Below, piece after piece: positions 36,080 to 45,211 of a stretch of DNA of 64,000 nucleotides. The stretch is from Marinibaculum pumilum (GTDB taxonomy: Bacteria; Pseudomonadota; Alphaproteobacteria; Ferrovibrionales; Ferrovibrionaceae): positions 1 to 64,000 of the forward strand of contig NZ_JBHRTR010000046.1 in assembly GCF_042646425.1 (NCBI RefSeq), written 5' to 3'. Numbering within the stretch: position 1 is the first letter of the stretch; the number at the start of each line of letters is the position of its first letter. Under the pieces are notes generated by a model, which was given only the letters and a program-made list of their open reading frames with translations, was not told the DNA's origin and did no database searches. The position numbers were made by a program, and so were the translations under genes.

Positions 36080-36121
36080 GGCGCTCCTCGCCCGGAAGCG
36101 GCTCGCCGGACGCGTCGCGGC

Positions 36122-36928
36122 TCACAGCAGGCCGTAGCCCCAGGCGAGCAGGCCGGCGCCGAGCAGCACCCGGTAGACGACGAACGGCGCGTAGGTCGCA
36201 CGCCGCAGCCACCACATCAGGCCCCAGATCGACAGCAGGGCCGCGCCGAACGCCAGCAGGGCGGCCAGGATGGCACTGAAGCCGAGCTGGCTGTCGCCGC
36301 TCTCCGCCAGGTCGAGGCCGGCCAGCGCCCCGGCCGCCAGGATCGTCGGGATCGACAGCAGCATGGAGAAGCGAGCGGTGTCGTCGCGCTCGAAGCCCAT
36401 GATCCGCGCCGCGGTCATCGTCACCCCGGCGCGGCTGGTGCCGGGAACCAGCGCCAGCACCTGGGCGCAGCCGATGAACAGCGCGGCGCCCAGGCTCATA
36501 TGCTCGACCCGGCGGATCGTCATGCCCAGCCAGTCGGCCAGCCACAGCAGGATGCCGAACACCAGGGTCGCCCAGCCGATGACAAGGACGCTGCGCAGTT
36601 CCTGCATCATGCCGGCGCGCTGCAGCAGGAAGCCGGCGATCAGGACGGGCAGGGTGGCGACCAGGATCATCGCCACCAGCCGGGCGCCGTCGGTACGGCG
36701 GCCGCGCAGCAGGTTAAGCAGCCCCAGAAGCATGGCGATCATGTCGCGCCAGAAATACAGCATCACCGCCAGCAGGGTGCCGACATGAACCGCGACATCC
36801 AGTGCCAGACCCTGGTCCGGCCAGTCCGCCAGCAGCGGGATCAGGATCAGATGCCCCGAGGAGGAGATCGGCAGGAACTCGGTGATGCCCTGGACCAGGG
36901 CCAGCACGAGCAGTTGCAGGAGTGTCAC
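36122..36928 (-). CDS. uppP: Undecaprenyl-diphosphatase
   Basis: A 268-residue integral membrane enzyme that recycles undecaprenyl diphosphate to the lipid carrier used for peptidoglycan and O-antigen synthesis (BacA family). Hallmarks: QGITEFLPISSSGHL near the N-terminus with the catalytic Glu, and VPGTSRAGVTM at about 165-175. About eight TM helices. Convergent with the NDUFA9-like gene, 42 bp apart. Confidence 0.97.
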   Translation of the reverse strand: MTLLQLLVLALVQGITEFLPISSSGHLILIPLLADWPDQGLALDVAVHVGTLLAVMLYFWRDMIAMLLGLLNLLRGRRTDGARLVAMILVATLPVLIAGFLLQRAGMMQELRSVLVIGWATLVFGILLWLADWLGMTIRRVEHMSLGAALFIGCAQVLALVPGTSRAGVTMTAARIMGFERDDTARFSMLLSIPTILAAGALAGLDLAESGDSQLGFSAILAALLAFGAALLSIWGLMWWLRRATYAPFVVYRVLLGAGLLAWGYGLL

Positions 36929-37236
36929 CTACCGATCCCTTCGGGCCGGGGGCGCCATGCCGGCCGCCCTGCCCGCCGGGTCCGGGCGGGACGCGCCTGG
37001 CGGGGGAGGGCCGGGAGGGCCGTTTCGGGCCCCGGGCGGGGCCCTGGATATGGGATGTGCCGGCACAGCAGGAGAGGGCGCAGCACGAGAGGGGGCGGTC
37101 GGTTGGCCGACCGCTTGGCTATTTCTTGTGTGGCACAGCGCTGCGTCGACGGCAAGAATGCAGCCGCCAGCCGCTTCCGCCCCAGCGGCGGGCTGTCGTC
37201 CCTTCCACCGATCCGCTAGCATCCGCCGCGCCTGCC
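36929..37236. other. Gene-free divergent region upstream of uppP and the GST gene
   Basis: 308 bp between divergent genes, so it should hold promoters for both. The only clear structure is a strong hairpin GGGCCCC/GGGGCCC at 37027-37044 with a 4-nt loop. An apparent TGGCAC near 37131 does not have the right spacing for a sigma-54 site. No convincing gene. Confidence 0.5.
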
Positions 37237-37905
37237 ATGATGACTCTTTATCACAGCCCCCTGTCCCCGCCCTGCCGCACAGTGCGAATCATGCTGGCCG
37301 AGAAGGGTATCGAGGCCGTCCTGCAGGAAGAGAAGGCGTGGGAGCGGCGGGAGGCTTTCCTGGCCATGAACCCCGCCGGCACCCTGCCGGTGCTGGAGGA
37401 CGATCAGGGCCTGCCGGTCGCCGAACTCTGGCCGATCTGCGAGTTCCTGGAGGAAGTCTTTCCCGAGCGTCCGCTGATCGGCACCGACCCCTATGCCCGC
37501 GCCGAGGCGCGGCGGCTGCTGTCCTGGTTCGAGCACAAGTTCGCGCATGAGGTGAGCGAGCTACTGCTGGAAGAGAAGGTCGTGAAGCGCATCACCCGCC
37601 GCGGCCAGCCCGACAGCGGCGCATTGCGCGCGGCGCGCCACAACATCCGCTACCACCTGGACTATGTCGGCTGGCTCAGCGAACGGCGCAGCTGGCTGGC
37701 CGGCGACGAGCTTTCGGTGGCGGACATCTCCGCCGCCGCGCACCTGTCCTGCCTCGACTATCTGGGCGACGTGCCCTGGGAGGACTTCCCCGCGGCAAAG
37801 GACTGGTACGCCCGCTTCAAGTCGCGGCCCAGCATGCGGTCGCTCCTGTCCGACCAGCTCCCCGGCCTGTCGCCGCCGGCGCATTATGCCGACCTGGACT
37901 TCTGA
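37237..37905 (+). CDS. Glutathione S-transferase family protein
   Basis: A 222-residue GST: thioredoxin-like N-domain (MTLYHSPLSPPCRTVRIMLA, then NPAGTLPVLEDDQG, with the cis-proline VP/LP loop) and an all-helical C-domain (LSVADISAAAHLSCLDYLG). The family conjugates glutathione or acts as a peroxidase or disulfide reductase; the substrate is not evident. The double ATG at 37237/37240 leaves the exact start open by one codon. The 3' end overlaps the queG start by 20 bp. Confidence 0.9.
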   Translation: MMTLYHSPLSPPCRTVRIMLAEKGIEAVLQEEKAWERREAFLAMNPAGTLPVLEDDQGLPVAELWPICEFLEEVFPERPLIGTDPYARAEARRLLSWFEHKFAHEVSELLLEEKVVKRITRRGQPDSGALRAARHNIRYHLDYVGWLSERRSWLAGDELSVADISAAAHLSCLDYLGDVPWEDFPAAKDWYARFKSRPSMRSLLSDQLPGLSPPAHYADLDF

Positions 37906-39112
37906 GGCCGCCGACAGCCGGGCAGCCAGCCGTACCGACCGGGTGCCGGATGCCATCCGGCAGGAGATCGCCGCCCGGGCGGCTGCCGAAGGCTTCGAAG
38001 CCTTCGGCGTCACCCGGCCAGAGGCGCTCGGCGCCGCCGGCGACCGCTTCCGCAGCTTCCTGGCGCTCGGCCGCCACGGCCGGATGGACTGGCTTGCCGC
38101 CAAGGCGGACTGGCGGGCGGCGCCGCGGGCGATGTGGCCGCAGGTGCGCAGCATCGTCATGGTGGGTGCCAATTACGGCCCGGCGGAGGATCCGCTGGCA
38201 CGCCTGCAGCACAGCGAGCAGGCCGCGATCTCGGTCTATGCCCAGGGCGACGATTACCACGACGTGCTGAAGAAGCGGCTGAAGCGGCTCGGCCGCTGGA
38301 TGGCCGGCCGCTTCGACTGCGACCTGAAGGTCTTCGTGGATACCGCCGCGGTGCTGGAAAAGCCGCTGGCGGCGGCGGCCGGCATCGGCTGGCAGGGCAA
38401 GCATACCAACCTGGTCAGCCGCCGCTTCGGCTCCTGGCTGTTCCTGGGTGCGCTCTATACCGACCTGGACCTGCCGCCCGACGAGAGCCACCGCGATGCC
38501 TGCGGCTCCTGCCGCCGCTGCCTGGAGGTCTGTCCGACCGACGCCTTCCCGGCGCCCTACCAGCTCGATGCCAGGGCCTGCCTGTCCTACCTGACGATCG
38601 AGCAGGACGGCCCGATTCCCCGCCGCTACCGGCGGGCGATGGGCAACCGGATCTACGGCTGCGACGATTGCCTGGCGGTCTGCCCCTGGAACCGCTTTGC
38701 GCAGCAGGCCTCGGAAGCCGCGCTGCAGGCGCGCACGGCGCTGCATGCGCCGCGGCTGACCGAACTCGCGACGCTGGACGATGCCGGCTTCCGCGCGCTG
38801 TTCCGCAAGACCGCGGTGAAGCGCATCGGCCGCGACCGCTTCGTGCGCAACGTGGCGGTGGCGCTGGGCAATATGCGCGCCGACAGCGCCGACCGGCCGG
38901 CCGCGATCGCCGCCCTGCGGCGGCTGCTGGACGATGCCGCGGCGCCGGTGCGCGCGATGGCGGTCTGGGCGCTGGCAGAGCATCTCGGCGCCGCCGGCAT
39001 GGCGGCAGAGGCTGCCGTCCGGGCACGGGATCCCGAGCCGATGGTCAGGGCCGAATGGGCCGATGCCCTCGGTGATACTCATTCCCTGGGCGGCGCTACT
39101 TCGACGTGTTGA
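37886..39112 (+). CDS. queG: Epoxyqueuosine reductase
   Basis: A 408-residue cobalamin-dependent Fe-S enzyme that converts epoxyqueuosine to queuosine in tRNA wobble position 34. Two ferredoxin-type [4Fe-4S] motifs are seen at about 208-225 (CGSCRRCLEVCPTDAF) and 258-272 (CDDCLAVCPWNRF); the N-domain shows AAGIGWQGKHTNLV. The C-terminal part is HEAT-like. An ATG at 37886 and a GTG at 37943 are both possible; I use the ATG, inside the end of the GST gene. The 3' end overlaps the convergent TPR gene by 17 bp. Confidence 0.95.
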   Translation: MPTWTSEAADSRAASRTDRVPDAIRQEIAARAAAEGFEAFGVTRPEALGAAGDRFRSFLALGRHGRMDWLAAKADWRAAPRAMWPQVRSIVMVGANYGPAEDPLARLQHSEQAAISVYAQGDDYHDVLKKRLKRLGRWMAGRFDCDLKVFVDTAAVLEKPLAAAAGIGWQGKHTNLVSRRFGSWLFLGALYTDLDLPPDESHRDACGSCRRCLEVCPTDAFPAPYQLDARACLSYLTIEQDGPIPRRYRRAMGNRIYGCDDCLAVCPWNRFAQQASEAALQARTALHAPRLTELATLDDAGFRALFRKTAVKRIGRDRFVRNVAVALGNMRADSADRPAAIAALRRLLDDAAAPVRAMAVWALAEHLGAAGMAAEAAVRARDPEPMVRAEWADALGDTHSLGGATSTC

Positions 39113-39968
39113 GATCCATCTGCTCCAGCAGCCGGCCGGCGGTTTCCGCCGCCACGCTGTCGGGGGCGCCCATGCGGATCTGCAGCCAGTCGTCCCGGGC
39201 GCCGGCCAGGTCGCCCGCGGCGCGGCGCAGGATGCCGCGCTCCAGCAGCGCCTCCGGCAGGCGCGGTGCCAGGGCCAGGGCCAGCTGCACATCCTCCATC
39301 GCGCGATCCCCATTGCCGCCGTGCCGCCAGGCGCTGGCGCGCAGCGCATAGATCGCGGCATCCTCCGGGTCCAGCCGCAGCGCCTGGTCCAGGTCGGCCC
39401 GGGCGCCGGCCCAGTCGCCCTGATCGGCCCGGGCGCGGGCCCGGTCGGTCCAGCGGGCCGGGTTCTGCGGGTCGGCGTCCAGGGCGCGGGCGAACATCTC
39501 CTCCGCCAGGTCCGGCTGGCGCGACAGCAGCCAGGCATGGCCGGTCTGCACCTGCAGCTCCGTCCGCAGCGCGGGGTCCTGCGCCAGCGGCGGCGGCAGG
39601 TCGTCCAGCAGGGTCTTCAGCATGGTGGCCGCCTGCGCATAGCTGCCGCTGCCGGTCAGGGCGACCGCCATGCAATGGCCGGCCAGCGCGCCCGGCACCC
39701 CGTCGCCGGCCGCCTCGCGCCAGGCGCGGGCACGGTCGGCGGCGGTCACGGGACTGCGCGCCGCCTCGTCCAGGCAATCGGCATAGCGCGCCATCACCGC
39801 CGGTTCCGCCGGGCCTTCCTGGGCGACCGCCATGGCTGCGGGCGGCAGGGACAGGGCGGCCGATGCCGCCGCGACGGCGAGGATAAAGGCGCTGCCGCGG
39901 CGGCCCTGCCATGGTTTCGTCCGCGGCCTGCCACGATCTCGGCATATTCTGGATGATGCTGGGGTCAT
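39096..39968 (-). CDS. Secreted TPR-repeat protein
   Basis: A 290-residue protein with a signal sequence (FILAVAAASAALSLPPAAMA, cleavage near AVAQEG) after a basic leader. From residue 100 on it shows TPR repeats, for example AEEMFARALDADPQNP, ARADLDQALRLDPEDA and EDVQLALALAPRLP. TPRs mediate protein contacts in the periplasm. The partner is unknown. Convergent overlap with queG; divergent from the next gene. Confidence 0.82.
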   Translation of the reverse strand: MTPASSRICRDRGRPRTKPWQGRRGSAFILAVAAASAALSLPPAAMAVAQEGPAEPAVMARYADCLDEAARSPVTAADRARAWREAAGDGVPGALAGHCMAVALTGSGSYAQAATMLKTLLDDLPPPLAQDPALRTELQVQTGHAWLLSRQPDLAEEMFARALDADPQNPARWTDRARARADQGDWAGARADLDQALRLDPEDAAIYALRASAWRHGGNGDRAMEDVQLALALAPRLPEALLERGILRRAAGDLAGARDDWLQIRMGAPDSVAAETAGRLLEQMDLNTSK

Positions 39969-40113
39969 AGCCTTGCGATAGCCTGCCCTCCTGGTCGAGA
40001 CAATGTCGGTATCGAAAGTCCGGCATGTCCTGCCGGAACGCCAGCCCAGGCAGGGTGTTGGCAGGCCGGGCTGCCTGCCGGCGGCAGACGGCGGAACTGG
40101 ACGGAGAGAGACG

Positions 40114-40920
40114 ATGCAAGCGATATCCCCGACGATTCAGGGTCGAGCGTTTCCGGGTCTGGCGACCCCGGCCCGGACCTTTCCCATCCTGGCCGTTCTC
40201 GCCCTGGCGGCGGCGCTGCTGCTGGCGCCGGCCGGGCTCCGCACGGCGCAGGCGCAGGACGGCGATGGCGGCGAACTGCTGGACGCCATCGTGCTGAACC
40301 TGTCGGAGGAAGGCTGGGCGGAGACCGACCTGGCGACCGTGCATGCCTCCGTCGATGCCGCCTTCTCTGGCGAGACGGCGGGCCAGAACATGCGCGGCAC
40401 CGTGCTCGGCGCGCTGGAGAGTCTGGCGCCTGGCGCCGACTGGAAGCTCACGCATTTCGGCCAGGTGCGGGATTCCGCCGGTCTGGACCGCTGGCAGATC
40501 TCGGCCGAGGCGCGGATGAAGCAGGACGCGCTGGAGGGCCTGCGCGACCGTGCCGAGACGGTCAGCAAGCCTGGCATGAAAGTCACCATCGACCATATCG
40601 ACTTCTCGCCGGTGCTGGCCGACCGGGAACGCCTGCGCACCGAGTTGCGGCGCAAGATCTACGCCGCCGCCGCGACGGAGCTGAAGGAGCTGCAGCGGGT
40701 CTTCCCGGAGCAGAAGTTCAGCATCGGCCAGATCAACTTCGTGCCGGACGCCGTTGCACCGGTGATGCTGCGCGAGAAGGCGATGGCGTCGCCGCGCATG
40801 ATGATGGCGGAGGCCGCCGATTCCTCCGGCGGCGGCGGCATGAACGTGTCGGACCGGATCACCGTCCGGGCGCTGGTGTTCATCCGTTCCGGCACCGACG
40901 ACGCCGGGGACAAGGACTGA
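40114..40920 (+). CDS. Exported hypothetical protein, SIMPL-like
   Basis: A 268-residue protein. The ATG at 40114 has GGAGAGAG nearby; the longer open frame is less likely. A signal peptide is present (LAVLALAAALLLAPAGLRTA, cleavage near AQAQDG). The mature part alternates strand and helix segments (ATVHASVDAAFSG, then KVTIDHIDFSPVLADRERL) in a way that recalls the SIMPL/DUF541 fold, but similarity is weak by eye. No catalytic motif. Followed by the epimerase gene after 20 bp, so probably co-transcribed. Confidence 0.7.
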   Translation: MQAISPTIQGRAFPGLATPARTFPILAVLALAAALLLAPAGLRTAQAQDGDGGELLDAIVLNLSEEGWAETDLATVHASVDAAFSGETAGQNMRGTVLGALESLAPGADWKLTHFGQVRDSAGLDRWQISAEARMKQDALEGLRDRAETVSKPGMKVTIDHIDFSPVLADRERLRTELRRKIYAAAATELKELQRVFPEQKFSIGQINFVPDAVAPVMLREKAMASPRMMMAEAADSSGGGGMNVSDRITVRALVFIRSGTDDAGDKD

Positions 40921-40940
40921 GCCGGCGTACCGGAGTCGTC

Positions 40941-41828
40941 ATGACACGCCGCCTGTTCTGCTTCGGCTTCGGCTTCTCGGCCGCCGCGCTCGCGCGGCGG
41001 CTGCAGGAAGCGGGCGACTGGCGCATCGCCGGTACCAGCCGGTCGGCGGAGAAGCGGCAGGAGATGGCGGCAGCCGGGATCGAGGCCCATGCCTTCGGGC
41101 CCGGCCTGCCGCTGCCGGAGGGCGCGCTGCAGGGCGCCACCCATATCCTGCACAGCATCCCGCCGGGCGAGGAGGGCGATCCGGTCCACGCCGCCTGCCT
41201 GCCGCAGATCCTGGCCCAGGCGCCGGCCTGGTTCGGCTATCTCTCCACCACCGGCGTATACGGCGACAGCGGCGGTGCCTGGGTGGACGAGGAGACACCC
41301 TGCCGGCCGACCCAGGCCCGCAGCCAGCGCCGGCTGGCCGCGGAAGGGGAATGGCTCGCCGCCTGCAGCGACCATTTCCTGCCGGTGCAGGTGTTCCGCC
41401 TGGCCGGGATCTACGGTCCGGGCCGCTCCAGCTTCGATGCGCTGCGGCAGGGTCGCGGCCGCCGCATCGACCGGCCGGGGCACATGTTCTCCCGCATCCA
41501 TGTCGACGATATCGCTGCCGCGCTGGAGGCCGCGATCGAGCGGCCGGTGCCCGGGCGGATCTACAATCTCTGCGACGACGAACCGGTGGAGCCGGCCGCC
41601 GTCACCGCCCATGCGGCCCGTCTGCTGGGCCTGCCTCCCCCGCCGCTGCAGGACTATGCGGCGGCGGCGGCGGAGATGAGCCCGATGGCGCGCAGCTTCT
41701 GGGCCGACAACCGCCGGGTCCGCAACGACCGGCTCAAGCAGGAACTGCTGCCGGAACTGGCCTATCCCACCTATCGCGAGGGGCTCGCCGCGGTGCTGGC
41801 GGCAGAGCGGGGCGAGGCGGCCGACTGA
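40941..41828 (+). CDS. NAD-dependent epimerase/dehydratase-like SDR (YeeZ-type)
   Basis: A 295-residue protein with a Rossmann start (RRLFCFGFGFSAAALARRL; Gly-x-Gly-x-x-Ala variant) and YeeZ-like motifs STTGVYGDSGGAWVDE and FRLAGIYGPGRSS, then FSRIHVDDIAAAL. The Tyr-x-x-x-Lys catalytic pair of classic SDRs is replaced by a serine-rich segment, as in YeeZ-like proteins. The reaction is not established. 20 bp downstream of the exported hypothetical; convergent with the hydrolase gene. Confidence 0.85.
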   Translation: MTRRLFCFGFGFSAAALARRLQEAGDWRIAGTSRSAEKRQEMAAAGIEAHAFGPGLPLPEGALQGATHILHSIPPGEEGDPVHAACLPQILAQAPAWFGYLSTTGVYGDSGGAWVDEETPCRPTQARSQRRLAAEGEWLAACSDHFLPVQVFRLAGIYGPGRSSFDALRQGRGRRIDRPGHMFSRIHVDDIAAALEAAIERPVPGRIYNLCDDEPVEPAAVTAHAARLLGLPPPPLQDYAAAAAEMSPMARSFWADNRRVRNDRLKQELLPELAYPTYREGLAAVLAAERGEAAD

Positions 41829-41840
41829 GGCGGGCGGCGG

Positions 41841-42623
41841 CTAGACCGGCGCGGTATGGCGGCAGAGACCTTCGACCGTATCCAGCATCAGGGCGATCTC
41901 CTCCGGCTTCGACAGCCGGTGATCGCCGTCCTTCACCAGGGTCAGGCGGACATCCGCCGTCGCCAGCGCGGCGACCAGTTGCAGTGCATGGCGCCATGGC
42001 ACGTCGGGATCCTGCATGCCCTGCAGGATGCGCACCGGGCAGTGCAGGCCGATGCCGTCGTCGAGCAGCAGGTGGCGGCGCCCCTCCTCGATCAGGCGGG
42101 CGGTGATGATATAGGGCTCCTCGTCATACTCGGATGGTTCCCGCAACTCTCCCTCGCGCCGCAGGGCCGCCCGCTGCGCGTCGGAGAAGCGCTCCCACAT
42201 CAGCCGCTGGGTGAAGTCGGGTGCCGGGGCGATGCCGACCAGGCCGGCCACCCGCTGCGGCCGTGCCAGGGCCGCCAGCAGCATGATCCAGCCGCCCATC
42301 GACGAGCCGACGATCACCTGCGGCCCGGCGGTCAGCGCGTCCAGCACGGCGACGGCATCCTCTGCCCAGCGGCCGATGGTGCCGTCCGCGAAGGCGCCGC
42401 CGGACCGGCCGTGGCCGAAATAGTCGAAGCGCAGGAACGGCCGGTTGGCGGCGCGGCAATGCGCGTCCAGGGCGGTCGCCTTGGTGCCGGTCATATCGGA
42501 CTTGAAGCCGCCGCAGAAGATCACGCCCGGCCCGGGCGCGGGTGACGCCGGCACGGCCCTGTGATAGGCGATGGCGGTCCCGTCGGGCCTTTCCAGAAAG
42601 GCCGGTGCATCCGTCTCTGCCAT
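41841..42623 (-). CDS. Alpha/beta hydrolase
   Basis: A 260-residue serine hydrolase. The nucleophile elbow is VGSSMGGWIMLL, preceded by the oxyanion region FCGGFKSDMTGTKA and FDYFGHGRSGG; the acid and histidine are in GMQDPDVPW and KDGDHRLSKPEE. It resembles the ABHD10-like esterase group. The ATG at 42623 has AGGA seven bases upstream, so the 7-codon longer frame is not used. Divergent from the glycosyltransferase genes. Confidence 0.92.
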   Translation of the reverse strand: MAETDAPAFLERPDGTAIAYHRAVPASPAPGPGVIFCGGFKSDMTGTKATALDAHCRAANRPFLRFDYFGHGRSGGAFADGTIGRWAEDAVAVLDALTAGPQVIVGSSMGGWIMLLAALARPQRVAGLVGIAPAPDFTQRLMWERFSDAQRAALRREGELREPSEYDEEPYIITARLIEEGRRHLLLDDGIGLHCPVRILQGMQDPDVPWRHALQLVAALATADVRLTLVKDGDHRLSKPEEIALMLDTVEGLCRHTAPV

Positions 42624-42746
42624 GAAGAAATCCTGTCGTCCCAATCAGTCGGTCGTGCGGCGTCCGCCGGTGCCTCGGCACAGGGCCGCGGCCGCCCCGC
42701 AGCCTGCCGCCGACCGGGGTGTCAGGGCAACTCTGTCCGGTCAGCC

Positions 42747-43958
42747 ATGACCGGAGCGGTGCCGGACGCTGCCGGCCGATCGCCGCCCGGCGTACTCCAG
42801 GTCCTGCCGGCCTTGCATTCCGGTGGTGTCGAGACCGGCACCGTGGACGTGGCGGCGGCCCTGGTCGCCGCCGGCTGGCGCAGCCTTGTCGCCTCTGCCG
42901 GCGGCCGCCTGGTGGGCGACCTGGAGGCCGGCGGCAGCCGCCACCTGACCCTGCCGCTGGAGGGAAAGAATCCCCTGGGCATCTGGCTGAACGGCCGCCG
43001 GCTGGCGCGGATCGCGGCGGCGGAGGGGATCTCGATTCTGCATGCGCGCAGCCGCGCCCCGGCCTGGAGCGCCCTGGTCGCGGCCCGCCGGACCGGCCTG
43101 CCGCTGGTGACGACCTTCCACGGCACCTATGGCGCCCGCACGGCCCTGAAGCGGCGCTACAACGCGGTCATGCTGAGGTCCGACCATGTGATCGCCAATT
43201 CCGCCTTCACCGCCCGCCATATCGAGGCGGTCTACGGCCGCCCGCCGGTGCCGATGACCGTGATCCCGCGCGGCATCGACATGCACCGCTACGACCCGCA
43301 GACCGTCGCCCGGGTGCGCCAGGAGGCGCTGGCGCGGGACTGGGGCCTGCCGGAAGGCGTGCCGGTGATCCTGCTCCCCGGCCGGCTGACCGGCTGGAAA
43401 GGGCAGATGGTGATGGTGCAGGCGATGGCGCGGCTGCGCGACAGGGGCGCGGTCTGCGTGCTGGCCGGGGACGATCGGGGCCGCGAATCCTACCGCCAGC
43501 AGCTGCAGGAGGCGGTGCGTCAGGCCGGGCTGGGCGAGCGGGTCCTGCTGCCCGGCCGCTGCGACGACATGGCGGCGGCCTACCTGCTGGCGGATGTCGT
43601 CGTCTCCGCCTCCACCGAGCCGGAGGCGTTCGGCCGGGTGACGGCCGAGGCGCAGGCCATGGGCCGGCCGGTGGTGGCGACGTCGCTGGGCGCCACGCCG
43701 GAGAACCTGGTCGACGGGGTCACCGGCTGGCTGGTGCCGCCGAACGATCCGGCCGCCCTGGCTGCCGGGATCGAGCGGGTCCTGGCGCTCGATGCCGGGC
43801 ACCTGGCCCGGCTCGCGGAGATCGCCCGGTCGCGGGTCGCGGAGCGCTGCAGCCTGGAGTCCATGACCGGCGCCACCCTGCAGGTCTACCGCCAGGTGCT
43901 CGAACTCCATGACCGGCGGCGCCGGAATGAGCGAGGCCGGGACGAGCGGGGCGCATGA
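42747..43958 (+). CDS. Glycosyltransferase family 4
   Basis: A 403-residue GT-B enzyme. The N-domain has VLPALHSGGVETGTVD, the donor-binding C-domain has VILLPGRLTGWKGQMVM and the EX7E region SASTEPEAFGRVTAEAQAMG. It transfers a sugar from a nucleotide donor to LPS core or another surface glycan. The stop overlaps the next start (ATGA, 43955-43958), so the pair is translationally coupled. Confidence 0.93.
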   Translation: MTGAVPDAAGRSPPGVLQVLPALHSGGVETGTVDVAAALVAAGWRSLVASAGGRLVGDLEAGGSRHLTLPLEGKNPLGIWLNGRRLARIAAAEGISILHARSRAPAWSALVAARRTGLPLVTTFHGTYGARTALKRRYNAVMLRSDHVIANSAFTARHIEAVYGRPPVPMTVIPRGIDMHRYDPQTVARVRQEALARDWGLPEGVPVILLPGRLTGWKGQMVMVQAMARLRDRGAVCVLAGDDRGRESYRQQLQEAVRQAGLGERVLLPGRCDDMAAAYLLADVVVSASTEPEAFGRVTAEAQAMGRPVVATSLGATPENLVDGVTGWLVPPNDPAALAAGIERVLALDAGHLARLAEIARSRVAERCSLESMTGATLQVYRQVLELHDRRRRNERGRDERGA

Positions 43959-44884
43959 GCGAGCGCATCCTGGTCATCAAGCTGGGCGCGCTGGGCGACA
44001 TGGTCCAGGCGATCGGGCCGTTCCAGGCGATCCGGGCGCATCACCTGGATGCCCATCTGACCCTGCTGACCACCGCGCCGTTCGAGGGCCTGGCGCGGGA
44101 CCTCGACATCTTCGATGAGATCTGGCTCGACCGGCGGCCCAGATGGTGGCAGTTCGGCCGCATCGCGGCGCTGCGCAACCGGCTGCTGGCGGCCGGCTTC
44201 CGCCGGGTCTACGACCTGCAGACCTCGGACCGGTCGGGTTTCTATTTCCGGCTCTGGCCGCCCGGCGGGCGGCCGGAATGGTCAGGGATCGCCGCCGGCT
44301 GCTCGCACCCGCATGCCAATCCCGACCGCGATTCCATGCACACCCTGGACCGCCAGGCGGAGCAGCTGGAACTGGCCGGCATCCCGCATGTCCCGCCGCC
44401 GGACCTGCGGCCGCTGCGTCACGACATCCGCCATTTCGCCGTCGGGCCGGATGCGGTGCTGCTGGTGCCGGGCGGCGCCGCCCACCGGCCGGGCAAGCGC
44501 TGGCCCGCCGCATCCTATGCCAAGCTGGCGCGGCTGCTCGCCGCCGACGGCCTGCGGCCGGTGGTGCTGGGCAGCGTGGCGGAGCAGAAGCTGGCGCACG
44601 AAATCTGCGCGGACTGCCCGGCGGCCCTCGACCTGTCGGGCCAGACCGACCTGGGCGACATTGTCGGCCTGGCCCAGGCGGCGCGGGGCGCCGTCGGCAA
44701 CGATACCGGGCCGATGCATCTGATCGCCGCCGCCGGCTGCCCCAGTGTGGTGCTGTTCTCGGCCGAATCCGACCCGTCGCTCTGCGCGCCGCGTGGCCGA
44801 AAGGTCACGGTGCTCGGCCGACCCGCGCTTTCGTCACTCGAAGTGGCGGAGGTCGGCATGGGCCTGGATGCCATCAAGCGGTAA
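43955..44884 (+). CDS. Glycosyltransferase family 9 (heptosyltransferase-like)
   Basis: A 309-residue GT-B protein of the ADP-heptose:LPS heptosyltransferase family. Motifs: RILVIKLGALGDMVQAI at the start, LLVPGGAAHRPGKRWP, and NDTGPMHLIAAAGCPSVVLF, which binds the ADP-sugar. Probably adds a sugar to the inner LPS core with the coupled GT4. The next gene, infC, is 327 bp away. Confidence 0.93.
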   Translation: MSERILVIKLGALGDMVQAIGPFQAIRAHHLDAHLTLLTTAPFEGLARDLDIFDEIWLDRRPRWWQFGRIAALRNRLLAAGFRRVYDLQTSDRSGFYFRLWPPGGRPEWSGIAAGCSHPHANPDRDSMHTLDRQAEQLELAGIPHVPPPDLRPLRHDIRHFAVGPDAVLLVPGGAAHRPGKRWPAASYAKLARLLAADGLRPVVLGSVAEQKLAHEICADCPAALDLSGQTDLGDIVGLAQAARGAVGNDTGPMHLIAAAGCPSVVLFSAESDPSLCAPRGRKVTVLGRPALSSLEVAEVGMGLDAIKR

Positions 44885-45211
44885 CCGGAGGTCGCTATCC
44901 TGGCAGGACATGCCAGCAAATCCGCGGACCCGGCCCCGTACGGATCGCGCCTGTGGGCGCTGCCGGCGGCCGCTGGGCCCCGGCCGGCCGCTCTTGCACA
45001 GATCCGGAACGGAGTTACATTCAGGAGATCCGCAAGCTGCGGCGTGGCATGCCCGTATTCGGGGTGCAGCCAGTCGGTTGCACACACCACCTGCAGATGG
45101 CGCGGATTTGTATGTTAACGGCACGGAGGTTTCGGCGCATGGTCATCGGTTTCCTGGTTCTGACTGTGGCGCACGACACCTTCCGCACGCCGCAGCAGAA
45201 GGATTGATGAC
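44885..45211 (+). promoter_or_regulatory. infC leader region with a possible promoter
   Basis: 327 bp without a convincing gene. TTGCAC (44994-44999) and TACATT (45016-45021) with a 16-bp spacer resemble a weak sigma-70 promoter, giving a leader of nearly 190 nt before infC. A small hairpin CTGGCA/TGCCAG lies at 44900-44916. The ribosome site AGAAGG is at 45197-45202. Confidence 0.35.

Noticed and set aside
37131..37145. A sigma-54 promoter (TGGCAC...TGC) before the GST gene
   Set aside because: The GG-to-GC spacing is one base short of the required -24/-12 distance.
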